Shown here piece by piece: positions 7,024-16,572 of a stretch of 41,131 nt of DNA; positions within the stretch are counted from its first letter, which is position 1; each line of letters begins with the position of its first letter. The notes beneath the pieces were generated by a model, which worked only from the letters and a program-made list of their open reading frames with translations, was not told the origin of the DNA and searched no databases. The position numbers were made by a program, and so were the translations under genes. The stretch comes from Acidiferrobacteraceae bacterium (GTDB lineage Bacteria; Pseudomonadota; Gammaproteobacteria; Arenicellales; UBA868). Where the stretch lies: the NCBI GenBank assembly GCA_002721105.1, contig PBJL01000033.1, forward strand, positions 1 through 41,131, in the 5' to 3' direction.

Positions 7024-9093
7024 ATGAAATTCGCTTTCTGTCTATACAAGTACTTTCCTTATAGCGGACTCTCGCGGGACTTTCTTCGAATACTAGTAGA
7101 ATGCCAAAGGCGTGGGCATCAGGCAGATGTATTTGTCTCCTCGTGGCAAGGATCGCCACCCGGAAACAGTACCAGTGTAACCATACTTGGCGAATGGGGT
7201 GAAAACTTCCTCCCAAACCACGTAAAAGACCGGAGGTATTACAGCCGGTTGCGACGACAACTAAAAGCAAGATCTTTCGACGCAATCATTGGATTTAACA
7301 GGATGCCTGGACTCGATGTTTATTATGGGGCAGATTTCTGCTATATCGGAAGAGTACAAAAAGCAAATCCGCCGATATCTCGTCTCACTGCACGTTACAG
7401 ACACTTCTGTTCCTTCGAAAAATCGGTATTTAGCTCAACGAGCAAGACACTAATTCTGTCATTATCGGAACGTGAAAAAAAAGTCTACCAAGAATACTAT
7501 CATACACCTGATTCACGTTTCCTGGTATTACCGCCTACTCTGGATTTGGATAGAAAGCCCGTTCAAAACCATGATCAGACTAGACGAAATATAAGAAATC
7601 AATTTGGAATTACAGATGGCGCACTACTTCTTCTATTTATCGGATCGGGTTTCGAGACGAAAGGTTTAGATAGAGCTTTGAGAGCTCTGGCTAGCTTAGA
7701 ACCGGAATTGCAGGCACGCTCTCACTTGATGATCATTGGCCAGGAACGACCTGGCAAATTTCAAACACTATCGGAAGAATTAGGTATTGCAAATAAAGTT
7801 CATTTTCTCGGTGGTCGCCTCGATATTCCTGAAATATTAGCGGCTGGTGATTTATTGATCCATCCAGCGTATCGAGAAAATACGGGTACAATTTTATTGG
7901 AAGCAATTGCTGCTGGTGTTCCTGTTCTTACAACAAACGTGTGTGGCTATGCCCATCATGTCCAGCAAGCTAATGCTGGCATAGTTCTGGCTTCTCCTTT
8001 TGAGCAAGATCGTTTGAATCGAGAACTCGAATCACTCCTGACATCCAAAAAGAGGGATATTTGGCAAAGAAATGGCCGTCGATATGGAGAGAATGAAGAA
8101 CTTTATCGTATGCCGGTTACAGCTGTTGATATCATAGAAAACTATAGTCAAACAAAAAACGACTCATTTTTAGCTTCATTTGACCAATCTACCCACGACA
8201 TTCGCTATCTAGATCAACACCTAGCCCGGGGAGCACTCAAGGGCAAAAAATTCGTCGATATTATGAAGGCTGAGGGTGAACTTATAAGAACTGCCCCTGA
8301 AGAAGGTCGACGCACTAGCCGATTAGGGCTAGACGGAAAATACTACTATCTTAAAACACATACCGGAGTAGGTTGGCCGGAAATTTTTAAGAATTGGACC
8401 TATTTAAGGTTGCCGGTTCTCGGTGCAAAAAACGAATGGCATGGAGTACATCATCTGGAGCGCCATGGAATCGATACGCTAACCATTTCAGGATATGGAA
8501 CAGAATCAGGTAGATATGCCTATGCTCATAGACAATCCTTTATTCTTACTGAAGAAATAAACGGAACAATCAGTCTAGAAGAATTAGGTCAAGAATGGAA
8601 AAAAACACCACCAACTAGCAAAAGCCAAATCCGTTACAAGCGATGGCTCATAAGAAAAATAGCAAACTGTGCTCGCACAATACATCAAAGTGGAGCTAAT
8701 CATCGGGATTTCTATTTAGCTCATTTCCTTCTACAAAGAAAGTATGAAAAAGGCGAACCCTCAATTGAAAAGAGCAAACTTTATGTAATTGATTTGCATC
8801 GCATGCAAATTCGTCACAGAACTCCAATGCGTTGGAAAGTTAAAGATATTTCGGGCCTTCACTATTCAAGTCTGGAATTGATTTCGGATGGAATTCTAAG
8901 TCGTCGCGATATTTTTCGCTTCATGTCGACTTATCGTCGTTCTGATTTGCGAAATACCTTAAACGATGATCAAACATTTTGGGCGCGAGTGGAGTCTAGA
9001 GCCAATAGCTTAATGTTGGCGGAGCAACGTCGTAATCTTCATGGCTCTAAGTCTGGCGCTCAGACGCTACATAAAACCAGAATACAGTACTAA
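7024..9093 (+). CDS. Fused LPS core glycosyltransferase WaaG and heptose kinase WaaP
   Basis: One uninterrupted frame of 689 residues holds two normally separate enzymes. Residues 1 to about 375 are a GT4 glycosyltransferase of the WaaG type (adds glucose to heptose II): SGLSRDFLRI near 14-23, GSGFETKGLDRAL near 207-219, and the E-x7-E motif from Glu285 to Glu293 in YRENTGTILLE. From about 390 to 670 it matches WaaP, the ATP-dependent inner-core heptose kinase: KTHTGVGWPEIFKN near 444-457, LPVLGAKNEW, the catalytic loop HRDFYLAHF with Asp562 and the metal-binding DLHR at 590-593. In Pseudomonas these are adjacent genes waaG and waaP. No internal stop or frameshift is seen, and both catalytic sets look intact. 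Confidence 0.92.
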   Translation: MKFAFCLYKYFPYSGLSRDFLRILVECQRRGHQADVFVSSWQGSPPGNSTSVTILGEWGENFLPNHVKDRRYYSRLRRQLKARSFDAIIGFNRMPGLDVYYGADFCYIGRVQKANPPISRLTARYRHFCSFEKSVFSSTSKTLILSLSEREKKVYQEYYHTPDSRFLVLPPTLDLDRKPVQNHDQTRRNIRNQFGITDGALLLLFIGSGFETKGLDRALRALASLEPELQARSHLMIIGQERPGKFQTLSEELGIANKVHFLGGRLDIPEILAAGDLLIHPAYRENTGTILLEAIAAGVPVLTTNVCGYAHHVQQANAGIVLASPFEQDRLNRELESLLTSKKRDIWQRNGRRYGENEELYRMPVTAVDIIENYSQTKNDSFLASFDQSTHDIRYLDQHLARGALKGKKFVDIMKAEGELIRTAPEEGRRTSRLGLDGKYYYLKTHTGVGWPEIFKNWTYLRLPVLGAKNEWHGVHHLERHGIDTLTISGYGTESGRYAYAHRQSFILTEEINGTISLEELGQEWKKTPPTSKSQIRYKRWLIRKIANCARTIHQSGANHRDFYLAHFLLQRKYEKGEPSIEKSKLYVIDLHRMQIRHRTPMRWKVKDISGLHYSSLELISDGILSRRDIFRFMSTYRRSDLRNTLNDDQTFWARVESRANSLMLAEQRRNLHGSKSGAQTLHKTRIQY

Positions 9094-9138
9094 ATTCAGT
9101 TTGCGAACCATCCAAACAAATCTCATGATCAAAGCGTT

Positions 9139-9870
9139 GTGTCTCTAAAACCCATATCAAATCATCTGGTGAAATCACTGAAATTGAAAAATTTGGGTGC
9201 AGAATACCATAGTCACTATGCTGGCCCAAATCTTCTTAAGTTTTTAGCGGCACCAGATTATTACTTTTTCAACGATAAGTGCGAACACATAAAGAACGAT
9301 CAAACTACGACGGTGGTTGTTGACCGGGAGCTAATGGAACACTGCCCGATTGTAATAAAGCGATACAATACAAAAAATACTTGGCACGCGATACGTCGCA
9401 CAATCCGCCAATCACGAGCTGAAAACTGTTGGATATACGCAAAAAAGTTGGAGGAAATGGGTGTTAAAGTAGCACCTCCGATAGCTTTCATACAAGAATA
9501 TATCAAGGCGGGCCTAAAGGGTCGCTCCTGGTACCTAACAGAATATGTAGATGCCCCTTCGTTTGCAACCATCTTAAGTTGTGAAAAAAAGGTCACTGAT
9601 GAGGAGAAAGTGATAGAGCAAATAATTGAGACACTGAGCTTTCTCTGGAAACATGATATTTCGCATGGAGATACTAAAAACAGCAACTTTCTACTATTTG
9701 AAGACGAAATCTTTGTGATAGATTTAGATGGCATGAAACAACATAAAAGTGCGCAAGACTCAGCCCCATCCATACGTAAAGATATAGCGAGATTTCTTAG
9801 AAATTACCGCGATAAACCAGAATTATTTAACATTGCTTCTAAAAAAATCAGGCGGGCGGGTTTCAGCTAA
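9139..9870 (+). CDS. LPS core sugar kinase (Kdo/WaaP-like family)
   Basis: A 243-residue small kinase of the lipopolysaccharide kinase group. A candidate ATP-binding Lys74 lies in IVIKRY, the catalytic loop is HGDTKNSNFLL with Asp178, and the metal-binding loop IDLDGM has Asp195 or Asp197. It lies 45 bases after the waaG-waaP fusion; in Pseudomonas further kinases of this type also follow waaG and waaP. It probably phosphorylates an inner-core sugar, but which position cannot be told. The GTG at 9139 is the best start in frame, though no strong ribosome binding site precedes it. Its stop is 11 bases from that of the convergent next gene. Confidence 0.82.
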   Translation: MSLKPISNHLVKSLKLKNLGAEYHSHYAGPNLLKFLAAPDYYFFNDKCEHIKNDQTTTVVVDRELMEHCPIVIKRYNTKNTWHAIRRTIRQSRAENCWIYAKKLEEMGVKVAPPIAFIQEYIKAGLKGRSWYLTEYVDAPSFATILSCEKKVTDEEKVIEQIIETLSFLWKHDISHGDTKNSNFLLFEDEIFVIDLDGMKQHKSAQDSAPSIRKDIARFLRNYRDKPELFNIASKKIRRAGFS

Positions 9871-9881
9871 AACTGTAGCGC

Positions 9882-10673
9882 CTACCTTGATGATCTTAGA
9901 GAAAGAGTTGCTGAAAAAAAGGGATGATCCGATGCGCCTGGTGGCTCCATTCGCGCTGACAACACATCTAAGCCACGGACGAGTATCCAATCTATTCGAT
10001 CCACATCATCTGTCGATAGAGCCGTGGCATCGCGAACCTTGTGAGTTAATAGCTTTTGAAGATTCGGATCTAGGCTGGTGGTATTAAAATCACCTAGCAA
10101 TACTGCCGTATCAAAACTGAGAAATAAATTTAAGACATGTTTTAGCGGTTCAGTTTGTTCTGATGGTTTCGAAAGATGAGTGTTAATAACATTTATGATT
10201 TTTCCTTGTAATCGAATTTTATATGTTGTGACATTGCGATAAGCTTTTCCTGTTGTGGGTGAAAGCGGCTCTCTAATCCACTCTATAACAGGAAACCGGC
10301 TTAACAAAGCGTTACCTCTATGAGGAAAAAATAATTGTCTCCGTGTTGCTGAGAAATGTGCCGAATATCCACAGCGGTCTGCCAAGCTATATGCTTGATT
10401 TCTAAAGTTCCTTAAGCTGTTACCTTCGACTTCCTGCAGCGCAACAACATCACAACTGGAGATTACACTAGCAATGCGGCCCAAATTCCGTGTACCATCA
10501 ACACCGCGCGCGCGATGGATATTATATGTTCCTATAGTTATAACTTTTGGATTTTTACTGGAATGGTAAATCTTACCCATTAAACCATTTCCTTTTTTTG
10601 CCGGAAGGGGCCAGTGTCTCACCATGCACCAAAATACGAGCACGCTCGAAAAAATCATCAGAAATAGCATCAT
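9882..10673 (-). CDS. Membrane-anchored endonuclease/exonuclease/phosphatase-family protein
   Basis: A 263-residue protein with a short hydrophobic N-terminus (residues 2-17, rich in Leu, Phe, Val) that looks like a signal anchor, followed by an EEP metal-dependent phosphoesterase domain. Motifs in order: TYNIHRARG near 49-57 (Asn51), LQEVEG with Glu81, GNALLSRFPV near 120-129, NTHLS with His166, GDFN near 194-197, RIDWILVRG, and SDHPFF close to the end. All catalytic residues of the fold are present. Substrates in this family range from DNA to phospholipids and inositol phosphates, so the target is unknown; the predicted anchor suggests the envelope. It is transcribed towards the LPS block and divergently from the deacetylase gene. 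Confidence 0.85.
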   Translation of the reverse strand: MMLFLMIFSSVLVFWCMVRHWPLPAKKGNGLMGKIYHSSKNPKVITIGTYNIHRARGVDGTRNLGRIASVISSCDVVALQEVEGNSLRNFRNQAYSLADRCGYSAHFSATRRQLFFPHRGNALLSRFPVIEWIREPLSPTTGKAYRNVTTYKIRLQGKIINVINTHLSKPSEQTEPLKHVLNLFLSFDTAVLLGDFNTTSLDPNLQKLLTHKVRDATALSTDDVDRIDWILVRGLDVLSARMEPPGASDHPFFSATLSLRSSR

Positions 10674-10834
10674 ATGTACGATCCACCTAATCCGGACTTA
10701 AAAATTTTAATTAGAGGTTGGTTCTGTATTCGTTTTAAAGTTAACATAGTCATGTTATTTTACTGAAGTAGCCTATTTGATCACCAGGCTTGGAGAACAG
10801 CTCAAATTTTACTTTATCATATGAAAAAAATTTC

Positions 10835-11797
10835 ATGAAAACAGGCCTACTTTCGGATGATAGATTAATGTTACATGATACTGGAAAGTCACATCCTGAG
10901 TGTGCCGATCGAATTACAGTAACACTTGATCATATTAAAAAACAAGAATGGTTTCATCAATTAGTACGAATAAACGCAACACCATGTGATGAGGCATGGA
11001 TTCATGAGATACATGAAATTGAATTCATCCGAAGAGCTCAAAAGACTTGCCAAGAAGGTCTAAGATTTTTAGATAGCCAAGATGTACAAGTTAATCGCGC
11101 GAGTTTTGATACCGCAGTATTAGCAGTCGGGGGCATACTAAGACTTGTCGATATTGTTATATCAAAAAAAGTCGTTAATGGTTTTGCAATAACCCGGCCG
11201 CCCGGCCATCATTCTGAAAGAGATATGGCCCTAGGATTTTGCATTTTGAATAATGTAGCGATTGCAGCTCGCTACCTTCAAAAACAACATGGTGTAGGCA
11301 AAATCCTAATTATTGATTGGGATGTCCACCATGGGAATGGGACGCAACATATATTTGAATCAGATTCTTCCATTTTTTATATCAGCTTACATCAATTCCC
11401 ACACTATCCTGGAACTGGCTCAATATCAGAAACTGGAATTGGTAAGGGCAAAGGTACAACACTGAACTGTCCCATGCCTCCTGGGAGTAGCAATAAAGAC
11501 TACCACGATGTGTTTAAAGATAAGATTCTTCCAGAAGTAGCGAACTTCAAACCAGAAGTAGTACTTATTTCAGCTGGATTTGATGCACATAAAGATGATC
11601 CGCTCGGAAGCATCAATTTAACAACTAGCTTTTACGGTTGGATGACACAAAGGGTTCTGGAAATTGCTAATCAATATGCCGATGATCGAATAATATCTGT
11701 GCTTGAGGGCGGTTACAACCTAGGCGCATTAGCAGATAGTATTAAGGAGCATTTGTCTGTACTTTCGGGCATTAAAACTGAAAGCCACACCAATTAG
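10835..11797 (+). CDS. Histone deacetylase-family amidohydrolase
   Basis: A zinc-dependent deacetylase of the arginase/HDAC fold, about 320 residues. Motifs: HDTGKSHPEC near the N-terminus, RPPGHHSERD with the paired His of the charge relay, IDWDVHHGNGTQ carrying the zinc-binding Asp and His, AGFDAHKDDPLG with the third ligand Asp, and EGGY with the catalytic Tyr. Bacterial members remove acetyl groups from polyamines, acetoin-related targets or lysines; the substrate is not evident here. I choose ATG 10835 (MKTGLLSDDR) because it fits the family's usual N-terminus; an in-frame TTG at 10790 would add 15 residues. It is monocistronic as far as can be seen, with 281 bases before ileS. Confidence 0.88.
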   Translation: MKTGLLSDDRLMLHDTGKSHPECADRITVTLDHIKKQEWFHQLVRINATPCDEAWIHEIHEIEFIRRAQKTCQEGLRFLDSQDVQVNRASFDTAVLAVGGILRLVDIVISKKVVNGFAITRPPGHHSERDMALGFCILNNVAIAARYLQKQHGVGKILIIDWDVHHGNGTQHIFESDSSIFYISLHQFPHYPGTGSISETGIGKGKGTTLNCPMPPGSSNKDYHDVFKDKILPEVANFKPEVVLISAGFDAHKDDPLGSINLTTSFYGWMTQRVLEIANQYADDRIISVLEGGYNLGALADSIKEHLSVLSGIKTESHTN

Positions 11798-12078
11798 GAA
11801 AAAAATACCTGACTTTCATGCTATCCCCAAATAGCTCTGTGAAAATTTTTGGGCCTTCACTTATTGATATTTCTGCTGTTCACCGTTAAATTTGTCGTAA
11901 GTTCTTTTTGAAAAAATCGAACAATCAATAAAAAGGGAACAATGACTACCCTCAACTTAGTGGCTAAACACAGTTGAGTTTCGCAGTATCTACTGGCTTA
12001 TTGGAAAATAAACTAATATATTAGCCTCCGAATGTGTAAACACTTAATCCGGCTCAGAGTTCATTGAGAAAATAGCCT

Positions 12079-15000
12079 ATGGTTTTTAAGCCTGCATCCG
12101 GTCGGTATGACGGACCAGAATTAGAGCAAGAAATACTTGACTTCTGGCGTGATAATAAAATTTTCGAGAAATCACTAAAGCTATCTTCGGGCAGGCCGTT
12201 GTATACCTTTAACGAAGGTCCGCCAACAGCAAATGGCCGCCCAGGGATCCATCACGTTCTTGCCCGAACCTTCAAAGATGTGTACCCCCGATATAAAACT
12301 ATGCAAGGTTTTCATGTCCCGAGGAAAGCTGGATGGGATACTCATGGATTGCCCGTAGAACATGAGATTGAAAAAGAACTTGGCATTTTCGACAAAAAAC
12401 TAATTGAGGAAAAAATTGGGGTAGCAGATTTTACAAAACGTTGCCGAGACTCTGTGATGCGTTACATCAGCGAATGGGAAACTTTGACAGAGCGGATGGG
12501 CTTTTGGGTTGACCTCGACGAAGCTTACTACACACTTGATAACAATTATATTGAGTCTGTTTGGAATTTGTTAAAAATTATCTGGGAAAAGAATCTAATC
12601 TACCAAGATTACAAAGTGGTTCCTTATGATCCCCGAATTGGCGCTACCCTTTCCTCGCATGAGGTTGCACAAGGCTATCGTGAAACAGAAGATCCATCGG
12701 TTTTCGTTCGATTTCCATTGCAAGATAGAGAAAAAACTTACTTTTTAGTATGGACTACGACCCCATGGACTTTACCAGCTAATTTGGCACTTGCAATCGG
12801 AAGTGACATCAAATATGCGTTCGTAGAGCATGCAGAAGATATTTTTATTGTCGCAGAAACGTTAGTTGAGTCGGTATTCGAAGACAGAAATTATCGAATA
12901 ACCGAGGTGGTTTTAGGTAGTTCACTTGAAGGTTTATATTATGACCGACTGTTTAAAGAGTTGGAAGTGACTGGTGATATATGTCGTGTTTTGCCTGCCG
13001 ACTTTGTCAGCACAGAAGATGGCACAGGCATAGTGCATGTAGCCCCCGCTTATGGTTTAGAAGATTTACGCCTTTGCCAATCACACGGTCTCCCTATCGT
13101 TCATGCAGTAGAACTTGATGGTTGTTTTAATGATTCGATAAAGTCAGTGGCTGGGTTATTTTTTAAAGATGCCGATCCAATCATCATTAATCACCTTAAA
13201 GAAAAAGGGCTATTATTTGAAGAAAAAACCTATAAGCATAACTATCCATTTGGTTGGCGCACTGGTGACCCACTAATCTACTATGCGAAAAATGCTTGGT
13301 ATATTAAAACAACTTCCGTTCGAAATCGCATGGTAGAACTTAATCAAACAATTAACTGGACCCCCAAATCTATCCGCGACGGACGTTTTGGCAATTGGTT
13401 GGAACATAATGTGGATTGGGCTCTTTCTCGCGAGCGTTTTTGGGGCACGCCACTGCCGATCTGGACCGATGGATTCGGTGACTTCATCTGTATTGGATCA
13501 CTTCAAGAATTAGAAAATTTGTGTGGTAAATCGCTCAAAGAAATTGACTTGCACCGACCATCTATTGACCAAATTATTTTCACGCATCCTAAAAATGGCC
13601 ATGAATATCGTCGTGTCCCAGAGGTAATTGATTGTTGGTTTGATTCCGGTGCAATGTCCTATGCACAATGGCACTATCCCTTTGAAAATAAGGTCAAATT
13701 TGATGACCACTTTCCAGTTGACTATATTTGCGAAGCTATCGATCAAACCCGGGGGTGGTTTTATAGCTTACATGCAATCGCTACTCTTGTATCCGATGAA
13801 ATAGCATACCGGAATTGCGTATGTTTGAACCACATAGTCGATGGCGATGGGAAAAAAATGTCAAAATCTCAAGGAAATATTGTTGATCCATACGATGTTT
13901 TCGATAGCGTTGGTGCGGATCCTTTGAGGTGGTACTTTTTAGCGCGTCTTTCCCCGGAAGCACAAAAAAGAATCTCTAGCAAAATTGTATCTGAGGTAGC
14001 TAGCTCTTTTGTCAATACTCTTTGGAACACCTTTAGTTTTTTTGTCCTTTATGCCGGCTTAGACAAGGTTGATCTGGTTAGTAATGTTGACCAAGCAGAA
14101 CGACCCGAGCTAGATCGTTGGATCCTAGCACTTCTTTATAGAACAATAGAAACCTCCACGCAAGCTCTAGACAACTATGACGCAAAGCGCGCTGGTGAAG
14201 CCATTGAACACTTCACTAATCAATTAAGTAATTGGTATATACGTCGTAGCAGGAAACGTTTCTGGAAAAGCGAGGCTGGAATCGACAAACAGTCTGCCTA
14301 TTTAACTCTCTATACTTGCTTAGAAAATCTAGACAAACTAATCGCTCCATTTATGCCATTCTTGGCTGAAAAAATATATCAACACCTTGTGCGGGGACAA
14401 AAAAATGATGCGCCAATCAGTGTACATATGTCAAGGTGGCCAACACTAGATCCAAACTGGCAAGATGATAATTTACTAGATTCAATAGCAGTAGTACAAC
14501 AGGTTGTCTCCCTTGGACGCGCTGCTCGTGAAGAAAGTCGAGTACGTGTACGGCAACCTTTGCCTAAGTTACTCGTTCGTTTGCCAGACCAACAAAAAGC
14601 CGAAGCAACAATTTTGCATAAAGAACAAATATTAGATGAGCTAAATGTTAAAGAGATCGAGCTCGTTGCTAATGACGCACATCTGATTACCTATCGCTTG
14701 AAACCAAACTTACCTCGATTGGGGTCACGCTACGGAAAATTGATTCCAAAAATCCGAGAAGCCTTGAAAAATGTTGATGGACGTAGTTTTTCTGAATCTC
14801 AGGCTGCTAGGAAAGATTGTCAACTACAAATCGACGGGGGGGAAATAAATCTTGAGCCAGATGATTTTTTTGTGGAGACAACCTCTGCAGAGGGATATGC
14901 CGGTTCTGAAGCTAATGGCTTTTTGATAGCACTTGACACCCGCATAACACCAGAACTAGCCCAGGAGGGTTTAGTTCGAGAATTAATCAGAACTGTTCAG

Positions 15001-15216
15001 GATGCTAGAAAACAAGCTGAGCTTGAGGTGTCCGATAGGATCTCTTTGCAAATTACAGGATCCCCAGATATTGTCGCGGCAACTAGCGTACATCGTGAAT
15101 GGATCATGACGGAAACCCTGACGGAAGAATGGACCAAACATGTTTCTGAAAATACTTTTTTCATAGAACACAGTTTAGATAAACAGAATTGGAAAATTCA
15201 GCTAACAAAAATTTGA
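12079..15216 (+). CDS. ileS: Isoleucyl-tRNA synthetase, type 2 (eukaryote-like)
   Basis: Charges tRNA-Ile. At 1045 residues it is longer than the usual E. coli type and has the features of the second type (IleRS2): the first signature reads PPTANGRPGIHHVLART, so the class I HXGH position is Gly56-Ile-His-His59 (GXHH). KMSKS is intact at 593-597 in KKMSKSQGN. The CP1 editing domain is present (WTTTPWTLPAN and DGTGIVHVAPAYG). The C-terminus lacks the Cys-rich zinc finger of type 1. Type 2 enzymes are generally far less sensitive to mupirocin. It is the only isoleucyl synthetase in the window. A hairpin and metK follow 142 bases later on the same strand. Confidence 0.96.
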   Translation: MVFKPASGRYDGPELEQEILDFWRDNKIFEKSLKLSSGRPLYTFNEGPPTANGRPGIHHVLARTFKDVYPRYKTMQGFHVPRKAGWDTHGLPVEHEIEKELGIFDKKLIEEKIGVADFTKRCRDSVMRYISEWETLTERMGFWVDLDEAYYTLDNNYIESVWNLLKIIWEKNLIYQDYKVVPYDPRIGATLSSHEVAQGYRETEDPSVFVRFPLQDREKTYFLVWTTTPWTLPANLALAIGSDIKYAFVEHAEDIFIVAETLVESVFEDRNYRITEVVLGSSLEGLYYDRLFKELEVTGDICRVLPADFVSTEDGTGIVHVAPAYGLEDLRLCQSHGLPIVHAVELDGCFNDSIKSVAGLFFKDADPIIINHLKEKGLLFEEKTYKHNYPFGWRTGDPLIYYAKNAWYIKTTSVRNRMVELNQTINWTPKSIRDGRFGNWLEHNVDWALSRERFWGTPLPIWTDGFGDFICIGSLQELENLCGKSLKEIDLHRPSIDQIIFTHPKNGHEYRRVPEVIDCWFDSGAMSYAQWHYPFENKVKFDDHFPVDYICEAIDQTRGWFYSLHAIATLVSDEIAYRNCVCLNHIVDGDGKKMSKSQGNIVDPYDVFDSVGADPLRWYFLARLSPEAQKRISSKIVSEVASSFVNTLWNTFSFFVLYAGLDKVDLVSNVDQAERPELDRWILALLYRTIETSTQALDNYDAKRAGEAIEHFTNQLSNWYIRRSRKRFWKSEAGIDKQSAYLTLYTCLENLDKLIAPFMPFLAEKIYQHLVRGQKNDAPISVHMSRWPTLDPNWQDDNLLDSIAVVQQVVSLGRAAREESRVRVRQPLPKLLVRLPDQQKAEATILHKEQILDELNVKEIELVANDAHLITYRLKPNLPRLGSRYGKLIPKIREALKNVDGRSFSESQAARKDCQLQIDGGEINLEPDDFFVETTSAEGYAGSEANGFLIALDTRITPELAQEGLVRELIRTVQDARKQAELEVSDRISLQITGSPDIVAATSVHREWIMTETLTEEWTKHVSENTFFIEHSLDKQNWKIQLTKI

Positions 15217-15293
15217 TTATCTGATCTTTGCGCATTGTCTTACAATCCTCATCCAAACCGAATACTTTATACTCTGCTAAAATTTAAAGGAAA

Positions 15294-15321
15294 AATAGGC
15301 AAGAAACATCACTTGCCTATT
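15294..15321 (+). promoter_or_regulatory. Stem-loop in the ileS-metK gap
   Basis: AATAGGCAAG at 15294-15303 pairs perfectly with CTTGCCTATT at 15312-15321 around an eight-base loop. It ends about 27 bases before the metK ribosome binding site. No T-run follows, so it is a poor intrinsic terminator for ileS; it may instead be a metK leader structure. Confidence 0.55.
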
Positions 15322-15358
15322 ATCGAAGACAAATTAGAACTTTTATCAGGAGAATGCC

Positions 15359-16531
15359 ATGGCCCGTAGTTTTTTATTTACCTCAGAGTCAGTTTCGGAA
15401 GGCCATCCTGATAAAATGGCAGATCAAATATCCGATGCGATTTTAGACGCGCTAATTAAGCAAGATAAACATTCTCGGGTTGGATGTGAAACTCTGGTAA
15501 CAACCGGGCTTGTCATTGTGTCTGGCGAAATTACTAGTGGGGCACACATCGATACAACAGAAATCGTGCGTGATACGATTAATGATATCGGATACTGTTC
15601 TTCTGATATCGGCTTTGACCATGCCAGTTGCTCCGTGATTATTGCCTTAGACAAACAGTCTAAGGACATTGCTCAAGGTGTTAATGAAGGTGAGGGTATC
15701 GATTTAAAACAGGGAGCTGGTGACCAAGGACTTATGTTTGGTTTTGCATGCAATGAAACTGATGTCCTTATGCCCTTGCCAATCACCTATTCCCATCGTC
15801 TAGTAAAAAAACAGGCAGAGGTCAGGAAATCAGGCACTCTAGGATGGTTAAGGCCCGATGCTAAAAGCCAAGTTAGTGTTCGCTATGAAAATGGGAAGCC
15901 GCACTCTATTGATACAGTTGTTCTATCGACTCAACATGACGAAGTCGTGACCTATGATGTTTTGAGAGAAGGAGTAATCGAGGAAATTATAAAACCAGTC
16001 CTACCTGCCAAAATGGTGTCTAAAGATACTAAATTCTTGGTAAACCCAACTGGCAGATTTGTGATAGGTGGGCCTCACGGCGACTGTGGCCTCACGGGTC
16101 GCAAAATTATCGTGGATACTTATGGAGGGTCCGCACACCATGGCGGTGGCGCATTTTCAGGTAAAGATCCCTCCAAGGTCGACCGCTCTGCGGCGTATGC
16201 AATGAGACATGTAGCTAAAAATGTTGTAGCTGCAGGGTTGGCAGAGAAGTGCGAAGTGCAAGTTGCGTATGCGATTGGTGTCGCTCAGCCGGTATCACTA
16301 ATGGTGAACACCTTTGGGACTGCCATGGTTCCAGAAGAAACTATCGAGGAACTAATCCTTCAGGAGTTCGACTTAACACCTCGAGGTATTATCGAAACGT
16401 ATGACTTGCTGCGGCCCATTTATCGAAAGACTGCTGCGTATGGCCACTTTGGTCGAACAGAGCCAGAATTTAGTTGGGAATTGACCGATAAAGCTGACTC
16501 TCTGCGTGATGCAGCGGGCGTTAAAATCTAG
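15359..16531 (+). CDS. metK: S-adenosylmethionine synthetase
   Basis: Makes S-adenosylmethionine from methionine and ATP. The 390-residue length is normal. The N-terminal SEGHPDK near 13-19, the ATP-binding [10 protein letters not shown] near residue 120 and the loop [16 protein letters not shown] near 258-273 are all intact. The ATG is preceded by AGGAG at 15348-15352. It lies directly upstream of the S-adenosylhomocysteine riboswitch and ahcY on the same strand, so the two enzymes of the activated methyl cycle are neighbours. The 5' region carries a ten-pair hairpin (15294-15321); I did not recognise a known SAM riboswitch there. Confidence 0.97.
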   Translation: MARSFLFTSESVSEGHPDKMADQISDAILDALIKQDKHSRVGCETLVTTGLVIVSGEITSGAHIDTTEIVRDTINDIGYCSSDIGFDHASCSVIIALDKQSKDIAQGVNEGEGIDLKQGAGDQGLMFGFACNETDVLMPLPITYSHRLVKKQAEVRKSGTLGWLRPDAKSQVSVRYENGKPHSIDTVVLSTQHDEVVTYDVLREGVIEEIIKPVLPAKMVSKDTKFLVNPTGRFVIGGPHGDCGLTGRKIIVDTYGGSAHHGGGAFSGKDPSKVDRSAAYAMRHVAKNVVAAGLAEKCEVQVAYAIGVAQPVSLMVNTFGTAMVPEETIEELILQEFDLTPRGIIETYDLLRPIYRKTAAYGHFGRTEPEFSWELTDKADSLRDAAGVKI

Positions 16532-16572
16532 CCAAGCGATCAAAACTTGGGCTAAAATAGCGCCTTGATGAT

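Noticed and set aside
9833..10087. Forward open frame overlapping the end of the LPS kinase and the phosphoesterase gene
   Set aside because: It lies over two well-supported genes in other frames and has no motif.
11798..12078. T-box leader before ileS
   Set aside because: No T-box consensus or terminator pair seen, and T-boxes are not expected in proteobacteria.
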